Position numbers and translations under genes: made by a program. A DNA stretch of 64,000 bases from Siphonodentalium dalli (lineage: Eukaryota > Mollusca > Scaphopoda > Gadilida > Siphonodentaliidae). Below the pieces are notes generated by a model that was not told the origin of the DNA, did not search any database, and saw only the letters and a list, made by a program, of their open reading frames with translations. How positions within the stretch are numbered: the first letter of the stretch is position 1; every line of letters starts with the position of its first letter. Below are positions 36,001 through 46,000 of this stretch, in pieces. The DNA is taken from the NCBI GenBank assembly GCA_032622095.1, contig CP136066.1:106661319-106725318 (forward strand), read 5' to 3'.

Positions 36001-39000
36001 AATTTCACATTGCCTCTTATTAATAATTTCATGAATGATTGAAGCTGCGCTGGTGCAGCATTAAAGATCCTGTGTCAGTGGTTTCTCTTATATATGCGAG
36101 TCTCCCACAGGGAGCGTCACATATATTAGAGAATGCACTGGCTTACAAGGTCAAGGTAAATATTGTTAGGCCAATGTATTCTCTTATATATGTGAGGCTC
36201 CCTATGGGAGACTTGCATATATAAGAGAATGCATTTGCACAGGGTTTTCGCAAAATTTCAGAAAGCTACAGTCTTGAAAGGGTCACAAAATCAGAGAAGA
36301 TTTCTCACACAACCTGATATGTATCTTGGGTGCTTATTAAAATATCATGTATATGATTTCATTGATATTATAGTCAACCACACCCCATCAGTTTCATATT
36401 ATAAGCTCATTATATAGTGTATCTCTTCCTGCACAGTTTTATATATGTTTGATAAAAAAAAATTCAATCATCCTCGGATCATTTTTTTAAAGTTTGGTCA
36501 CTGTTTACTGCATACTGCTATACTATTTTCCAACAGTAATCTCACAAGTGTCCGATGATAACTATCCAATGTATTTAAATAGTTTCTGTCTGTTTTGTTA
36601 GCAAGCTGAAGGTACCAATATTTGAGTAAACTGGAATGACTTCCTTTTCATCGAAGTTAAATATTTCTCAAGTTATGATCAAACTGTCTTTGCTAATGAC
36701 TGTTTTATAGAAATAAATACATGAATCACGAAGATACGGTGTCCATCCATTTGTCTGACTGGTTGTCCGTCGGGCATATTTGATCTCAGCCAAGGGTTAT
36801 CGCATCTCGTGTCTGAACGAAATGTTGCATGCAGGTTTGCCATCATGACTGCATTCAAAAGAATGGCATATGACGTTGTTCACATTTTCTATTCTATAGT
36901 CGCTGCCTTTATTTATCTGGAAATGTGGGCTTTTTGTCCGTCCATGCAGATATCTCAGCCATGGGTTATCGGATCTGAATGAAATTTAATTTGGAGGTTT
37001 GCCACCACGACTGCTTTCAAAAGAGTGTCCAATGACGTTGTTTGAGTTTTACGCCTCAGTTATGGCCCTTAGTTCTGCTGATGTTTTTTAAACATTATTT
37101 CAATGGCTGATCTGTAGGAGAGCATTGCAGAGGTCCTGAGTATTTGGGTTTCTACCTACCTACCTACACTGCCTGTGCAACCTCTTGTTATGTATATAAA
37201 TTTATAGACAAATGATATACCAAATCTTCAGTTTTATCTGTATTTTATTGACCAAAATAAAAATATGTAGTCTTAAAATCAGGTTTGATAAAAATTTATG
37301 TTGTAATTGTAGTCTGGAAGAGATACACTGGTTTGAATTAATTTGAACTTTGCAAATAAATTATATAGTCTTCATGATAACAACTCACTGATATCAATCC
37401 TTCATGAAATTAAAAACAATATGTGACCTAATAAATCAATGATCTATCATTTTCCTGATAATGCCATGAAAATTGTGAGGGCCCATATAGGGGGGGGGGA
37501 TGAGTCAACTTTGGAATTCCTAACTACATGCTCCCCTTGATCCAGACCCAATTTTGATAATTCCATGTGGACCCCCTCCCCTTGGTTTGGAATTTTTCTA
37601 ACTGATATATCAAGCTTTTCAATGGAATTTCCTTCCCACCAGACACAAACACCCCCCCCCCCCCCCCCCCCTCAAAGGTGGGGAATTTTCCAACCGATGG
37701 CTATTTCAATGAATTTTTTTTTTAAAGTCACGCATTTGGTCTAAAAACAATCTTCACACTAAATACTGGTTAGAAAATCAAAGTTTGAGAACAATGTCAA
37801 CCTATTTTTGGTGTGAAGTTTCCAAATGATGGTGTGTCACGCATGAAATTTACAACTGTTGAAAATATTGTCCCCCCCCCCTTCTAGATTCCTTGCATTT
37901 GCATTCCTTATACTGTTTTTAGTTTGTTCCAGTCCTCTGAATGTCTTGTGTGTTCTTGTCAGTTCTTCATGCTGACATTTTTGTCTTCAATATTTTAATG
38001 GGTATGCCACTTCATATTATGTTAATCACAGCAATTTTGTCTTCTAATTCAGACTAATGCCATTTATTTTTCTCTTCTGCATAGCTTTAATGAGGTAGTA
38101 TTGATATTAATCTCATTCTTTCTACAGATTACCTCAGCCTATTGAAGTTAGATCACCTCTGCAAGTTTGAACAGATGAAAATAGCTTAAACTCTGAAACC
38201 CCAAGATTTTCGTCATTCAAGTCAAGTTGACTTTTTTTTTGGCTCAATTATTAAGTTTTACTTCATGCTTACTGTTTTTTGCTCAAAGAGCAAATTTTTA
38301 TTTTCATTTGCATGTCCAGGCGTCATATGGCCTAGCGGCTAAAATGACGTTAAACACTAACTAAGCAAACAAACAGATCGTTTGCATGTACATGCATCTT
38401 TGGAACTTCATATACTAAAATTTGTATTCATTGTTGTTTTTCATTTATATAATCTTATTCATTTCATACATGCCTTGAAATATTATGAACTATTAAATAA
38501 AAATTAAGTTAATGTTCTTGTATTCTATCAGTTGAATTTCTATCTTAGATAAATATGAACTCTGAAAACCAAGCTTCCGACAATTTTTTTTAGTAAAGAA
38601 TGGGTACATATCAGTTAAAGCCAGACTATTGAACTAGCAATAGTCTGAAATGTTTCAACACCCTTCCTATTACCACCGCTATAAATAGCTTTCCCAGGCA
38701 ATCCTTGCAGTATGACGTCACCGCGCGCATTTATTTATTAAAAATAGTTTTACAGTTAACATATCTCCTTTTGGTTTCGTTTTTGCGATTTGATGCCAAT
38801 TGTTGACATTCTTCAAAATACTTAATTGTATTCTTCCTTGACAAATAGTTTTGGACTCTAAATTGTTTGTCGTAATCTCTAAATTTGTTAACACTCTGTG
38901 ACATTGGCCATGTGACAGATTTTTTTTACACTATTCTTAGTGGATTTACTGGAGTTTCGGTTGCTAAAGGAATTCCTACAATCTGCTGATTGGCATTAAC

Positions 39001-39998
39001 CTTTTAATGTGGAATCCTGTGATTGGCTGATACTGACTTAATGTTTCTTGAAAGTAATGGAATACCTTGCTATTTGTTTCAGACTATCAAACATGTAGCT
39101 ACATGTAGTTCAATAGTCTGGGTTTGTCTCAGACTTGGTGCATACAGTAATGCCCTAAATAATCGACTCCTTAACCACAGCAGAATTATGGGTAATTTTT
39201 CAGGATTTAGTCGGAAATATGGATTGTTGCCATTCATCAGAAAGCTCTCACTGAGAGCTTTCTGATGAATGGCAACAAGCCATATTTCCGACTAAATCCT
39301 GAAAATTTCCCATAATTCTGCTGTGGTTATAAGGAGTCGATTGTTTAGGGCATTACTGTATGGGAACATGTCATTATAACAAGTTTATATAATAGATGGT
39401 GATATACCAAAAGATATTACAAGGGCAGACTTAGAAATTTGACCTCCACCAGCTGACCCCTAGGTGACATTTGCCGGGTCCAATTTATAAGACAACCAAT
39501 TAAATCTGGCTGTTTGGGTCCAGGAATGACATGATTTTCTATAGCCGTTTTAGTTTAGAAACGGTTAACCCTTTCATGACAGCATGGTGCAGTTTTAAGG
39601 ATTCTGTGCCAGAGCATTCTCTTATATATGTGAGTCTCCCATAGGGAGCCTTGCATATTAAAGAGAATGCATTGGCTTACAAGGTCACAGTAAATATTGT
39701 TAAACCAATGTATTCTCTTATATATGCGAGGCTCCCTATGGGAGACTCGCGTATATAAGAGAATGCATTGGCACAGGGTTTTCACAAAATGTCAGGAAGC
39801 TCCAGTCATGAAAGGGTTAAATATCCAATTGTTAAACCTTGTTTGAAATGTCAGTGGATTATTTCGCTCCTTTTTTATATCCTCATAACAATTACATTAC
39901 TGTCTTCTCATTAGATTGATCACACATAATAATACCAAATATACGTGTTTTGAAAATGGTGTGGAGCCTAATAAAAGGCCTTGTGTTTCCAATGACGA

Positions 39999-40029
<31 letters not shown>

Positions 40030-43000
40030 CTACATGGGGCTGAATTTCATACGAAATGCAAACATATTTAAAGGATTTTCTTTCTGTTGCTTCGACAATT
40101 TTCAATAGACTGATTCAAAATAGATCTCTGGATTGTATGTGAGGCCCTTTTCACATTTATTATTTATTTGCTATCATTTGCGCTTAAGCGCAAATACCTA
40201 ACACTCCCCTACTTCCCTCTGATTGTGAATGATTGAGTCCATCTCATAGTATATTATGTTGGGCCCATAGTAATAGCCCCATACAGACTCGAAGTTGAAG
40301 AAAAAACATATTTCCATATGCATATCAGCATCTCTGTCCCTGGTGTCCCGGGAATTGGTGTCTCACTCCCAGATCTCTAGTATATTTTATTAAAGGGATA
40401 TCTCCTGCACAGATATGTACCATTTCCATGGCCATAAAAAGGGAATTAGGGGTTACCAGGGGCTTGTTTCCTTCATATGGTGTACTTATTGACTTGAAAT
40501 AGGGGGAAAAAACCCTATTTTCATATTATCAGCATCCCTGTCCCCAAGAATTTGTGTCTTCATCACAGAGATCAAGTATATTTTATAAATGAGACATATC
40601 CTGCACAGATCTATACCATTTCCATGTCATAAAAGGGATCTAGGCGTTACTGGGGGATTGCTTCCCTCATGGTGGGCCTTTATAGACTTGAGTGATGTGT
40701 TTAGGCCTGTGCCATTTAAAATTAATTCAGGGGGGAATCAATGATTATTAATTTTTATTTGCGCTTAAGCGCAAATGATTTACTCTTAAGCGCAAATGAT
40801 AGAGGTTATTTGTGCTTAAGTGCAAATATTTGCACTTAAGTGTAAATAAATAATAAATGTGAAAAGGGCCTCCCATAGGATTGTAGTTCTAATCACATTT
40901 GGCTTACAAGCCCTGCACATGCATGTAAATCAGACATGGCCATCAATAACTTATTGTCAAAATGGTCTCTTCCTTAAAAAGCAAGTTCAGTAAATAATAC
41001 TAAATCAAAAACATTTCAAGCACTAGTTGAACTTGATAATGAATCATACCGGTATATGTACTAAAGTCATACATGTTTGTGGAATTAAACAAACCCATGT
41101 TTACCACTGAAAATCCTGGTGACAAAACAAATCATAAAATACAAGGTAACTGGAACATTTATCAATGATATCTTTCTTGGAATTTGCACCATCACTGTGG
41201 AGCACTATATTGTAAATAACGAACAACCAACTTCTCATATGAAAACATTCTGACTAGATTTCTAATTTGGAAAAAAATAAATCTTCGATTTTGATGTGAT
41301 AACATAAAATTCACTGAAAAATGTCAAAACTGCACCAGTAAAATGGCACTTTGTATAAATAGGCTTTACTGAACATTATGTTCTTTTATATTTCTTATCA
41401 ACACATTTCTTAAAAAAAATGGATATTTAATTTGTTCACAACTGTACTGAGAGCAAATAATTTCCAATGAGGTTTAGTCTGTTGCCCACATGCTATACAG
41501 CTGCAAATAACTTAATTTTTATTAGGTCAGTAATTAACACACTGTAGAAACAGGGTTCATATGCTAGTTTGGAATCCCAGAAATTTTAATAATTTTAGAA
41601 TGCTATATCCAGGTATGGGAAAGTTATGGAAAAAGGTATCTCTCTTACTTCACTTTGTAAAATATGAAGAAAAATCCATACCCTCTCCACTGCCATTTTT
41701 GAAAAATCATCAGAATCACAAAATTATCCATGAATTACCCATGAGTTTGAAATATACGTGGGTTAAATGCATTTGTCTGCAATATCATGGATTTATTTTG
41801 GAGCGAAGTTGTGAAGAGAGATGAAACTTTTTAAGTTCCATTTTACATTAATTAGTGTAGCTAAATCTCGAAAAGTCATGAAATTTCATTGGTCTTGGAA
41901 AATTTCTAAAAACTAGAATTTTTGGAAAAGTCATAGAATTTTATCCTTGAATAGGTGTATGAAACCTGAGAAACCAACACAGCTCAAGTCTTTCCAAGCA
42001 TATGGAGATGCTGATGTCCCGATACTGGGTATTGTACGTGAATTTTTCTAGGGTTTACATGCTTTTCAAAGTTATCAATTGATCATGATTATGTTAATTG
42101 GGATAGACAGTAATGCCCTAAGTAATCGACTCCTTAACCACAGCAGAATTACAGGTAACTTTTCAGGATTTAGTCGGAAATATGGCTTGTTCCCATTCAT
42201 CAGAAAGCTCTCACTGTGGTTAAGGAGTCAATTACTTATGGCATTACTGTATCTAATCTTGCTATTAACTAAGAAATAACCAGTTATATTCCAGATTTTC
42301 TTCACTGCTCATCATTGAATTGAATTAATTCTTGCCATATTTTCTTGAAGACAAAATTCAGATTATCATACTTTGAAACAGTTTATTTATCACTATCCAA
42401 TATCGATACTTCTAATTTTTTTTTCAGGTTTTGAATTTTTTATATTGTTGGGGAATACCATCAGTGTTCATCACACAGCTTGGTGCTAGTTAATTCAGGT
42501 CACTGTGTGACCTAGTCCCAAGTTTCCTTGGACTTAAATCAGCTAGTGATATCGGTAGAGCAAGGCGCTAGTTTACATCCGAGACCCACTCATATAGCGT
42601 CCAAAGTCTGGCTTAGGCATTGTTGACCCGCTCACCTAAAACCACTAATACATATAATTAAATATATCAGTTGTGACAATAAACTGGTTTATTCTGTAGA
42701 AAACATGATATTTGTCAATTGAAAGCAGTAATTTAATGTGAAAAATATATTTTATCATCTTGGCTCATTCCGTCTTTCCAGTATGTAAAGTTTGTTTACA
42801 TTAGAAAGCACACTCGCTTTGAAAACAACATAACATGCTAAATGGTAATTAAGTTTTAAAATACATACAATGCAATGTCCAGTCTAAGAAATGTTGAACT
42901 AACCAGTGGTGAAACTGCTTACAATTTAAAAACCTAACAGCAATAGACTATAGGAATAAACGTACATTGTGTGCATTCACGTGTTTGTTATTTGGGTGCA

Positions 43001-46000
43001 TTCGATCAGTCATAGAGTCAAAACTGTTGTCCATGAAAATCCAAATATTGCCGAATAGACTGGATGAAGTTGGATATTTTTGAAATCATAAACAATGCAT
43101 GATAGAATGCATGGTTACTTCTTATTGCATGACAACTTCTATACCTATTTTAACAAAAAGGTTCTATTATAATACATCACTGTGACCATAATACATCACT
43201 CTTTCCAATACTTATATCATTACATGCTGATATGAAGGATAATGTTGATTACATTTAATAAAAATTTCTGCCACTTGATCTGGGTGTAAAGTCATCTATA
43301 AAATACTAATGGGAATGGTCTTCGGCGTAAACTGGCATCTCGTTCTAACAATAACACAAGCTGGTTTACGTCGAAGGAAACTTGGGCTAACTGACGCAGT
43401 TTTCTTTTACCACTGAATGTGTAATGTAGAAATATATAGATATAATGACACAAGTGTCTGAGCATGTTAACGTTATTGCCCAAGTTTTTTAGTGACATGA
43501 TGGTAAAACATGAACCGTGAGTTTGAGTTTTACCTCGCGGCATGACAAACGAGTGCAATAACGTTAACATGTTCACACAATTGTGTTGTTTTATGTTTAT
43601 TGCATACTCTGAAGATTGTAGTATGCTGAAATTTAGGTAGATATTGCTTTATTTAATTGAACTAACTTGTGATTTGCGTAGACTATACCTCATAATTTAG
43701 TGAAAACATTTTCTGAAATAAGTCGAGGATAAATCAAGTGGTTATTATTGTTAATAGTAACTACTTGATTTTAGAGTTATCCATCTTACACTCGCAATTT
43801 GTCTGTTTTGAGCACGTGGTTCTGCTAACTTGTGGTCCACATCTCAAAAAATTAAATACTTCAAAAATCTAATCACTCTGAGCTTTGATGGGTGGGTTCC
43901 TCGACTCGAATCAAATATTTTTTACCCCCAAATCCAAAGAAATAGTAATATAGGAGCGTCTGATCGGATTGAGTACCTTTAAATCTTTGTTCATTTTGTG
44001 TTTTCTAATTGACAGCCGGTGTTGCTCAGGCCCAGTCTCAAGAGGTTATAAGGAAACCAAGTGGAAGAGGTCGAGGTCGTGGACGTGGCAGAGGTGGCTC
44101 AACTGAAAATCAAGAACAACGACCACCGCGCCACCGGTCAAACTCAGATGAAGGGAGGATAGTAGAGAGACAGAATGATCTGCTCGTAATCAAGGTAGAA
44201 AACTCACCAGACAAAAATGGCAGTGTTGAGGTTTCATACAGCGAAGATTACGATACGCTACGAAAGAAAGGAAAATCAAAACGATCAACTACGACAAGTG
44301 CTGTACAGACGCCCGACGATGATAGCTGGCATAGCGAAACAAATTCCCATCCTGACAGCCATGAAGAACGAGTTAGTTCAAGGAACAGTCGCGACAGGCA
44401 CAGTCACGGTGATGCTACCGTCGACAATGATGACTCGTGGGAAGATGCTACTGAAGATAGTAGTGATGTTTACGGAACAACAACAGGAGAGAGTGAAGAT
44501 GGTCAGCCTGTTGACGGCAGCAAGCCTGATTTGAAGGTCGACTGTTCCTTGAATCCTGATGCCCCAGAATTCACTCCCGTGTCACCAGATTTGATAATGT
44601 CGCCCGATTTGATGAAAACGCCTCCTGGGATTAAAAAGGTTGAAGACTGGGCTAATACTTCGTTGTCGCCGAGAAGCCCTGTCCTCAGCCCAACATATCA
44701 AGTGCCTGCGCAACTTTTGGTAAAGAATGAAACACCTCCAAAGATAAAGGAGAGTGAGGAACCAAAGGAAGAGAATGTACAGAATGCAGAATTCGACAAA
44801 ACTGATGTACACAATGCGGAAGTCAATGAAACTGATATGACAATATCTAAAGAAACTCTACAAGATAGTGCCGAAGAAGAGGATCCTGATACAGAAACTT
44901 ATGGACATCCCCATATGGGATCAGATGCGACGGGGTCTGTAGATGGCGAGAAATTATCCGATGAGTTTGCAGATGGTGATATTCAAGAAGTAGAAGGTGC
45001 GAGTGACAATGATAATGATGATGATTTTGTTGCAGCAAACGTTGATGCATATTCAGATGGTGGAGTTTCTCCGCAACAAAATGCTAATGACCATACAGGT
45101 CATGATAGCAAGTTTGAGGGAGATAATGAGAAAACTGTTGAAGAAGTTCAAGAGGAAGAGGATTCCGGAGCTTCCAACAAAAGTGCCCCTGATAATGCCG
45201 AAGATGGCATTGGTAATGCCGAAGATGGCATTGATAATGCCCATGAGGGCATTGATGATGCCCAAGAGGGCATTAATGATGCCCAAGAGGGCATTAATGA
45301 TGTCCAAGAGGGCATTAATGATGCCCAAGAGGGCATTAATGATGTCCAAGAGGGCATTAATGATGCCCAAGAGGGCATTAATGATGCCCAAGAGGGCATC
45401 GATGAGCCTCATGAGACGGAGAAGCAGCCATGCGTGCTTAGCGAAACAGAAGACACTATTGGTGAAGCTTCTGCCGTCAAGCAGATGGTCACTGAGGATA
45501 CATCAGCAGATAGCCAATCGGAAAAGGCCGATGATAGTAAAATTGGCATCGCTGATGAAGAGGCTCAAGAAAATGATCCAAGATCATTTAAAACTGTGAA
45601 ATATGTTCATTCCAAAACTGATGGTGAGTTATTTTGGTGTTTTATACTGCCACGATTTGACAAAAATGGGAGATTTACTGATATTCTGTTTCTGTCCCTC
45701 TATCTGACCATTGGTCTATTTCATCTGTCCAGACATATATCTCAGCCATTGTTACTGGATCACAATGAAATTTGGATGAGGTTTGTTATTAGGAGTGTTT
45801 TTAAAATTTTAAAAGAGGGACCAATCAGGGTCCAATGATTATTAAATTTTCTGTTGTACAGTTTAATAATTGTTTTTTTTTGGTGGTTTATTTCAAAGTA
45901 TTTTTTTGTCCATCCATGTAAATATCTCAGCCATAGTTTATCGGTTCTCAATGGTATTTGGATTGGAGGCGAACCTTCAGATAGTGTGTCTGTCATTTGT

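Noticed and set aside
44217-45599. Alternative-frame open frames over the large CCDC9 exon, including 200- and 119-codon ones
   Set aside because: Shadows of the DAQEGIN repeat and acidic codons of the real frame.
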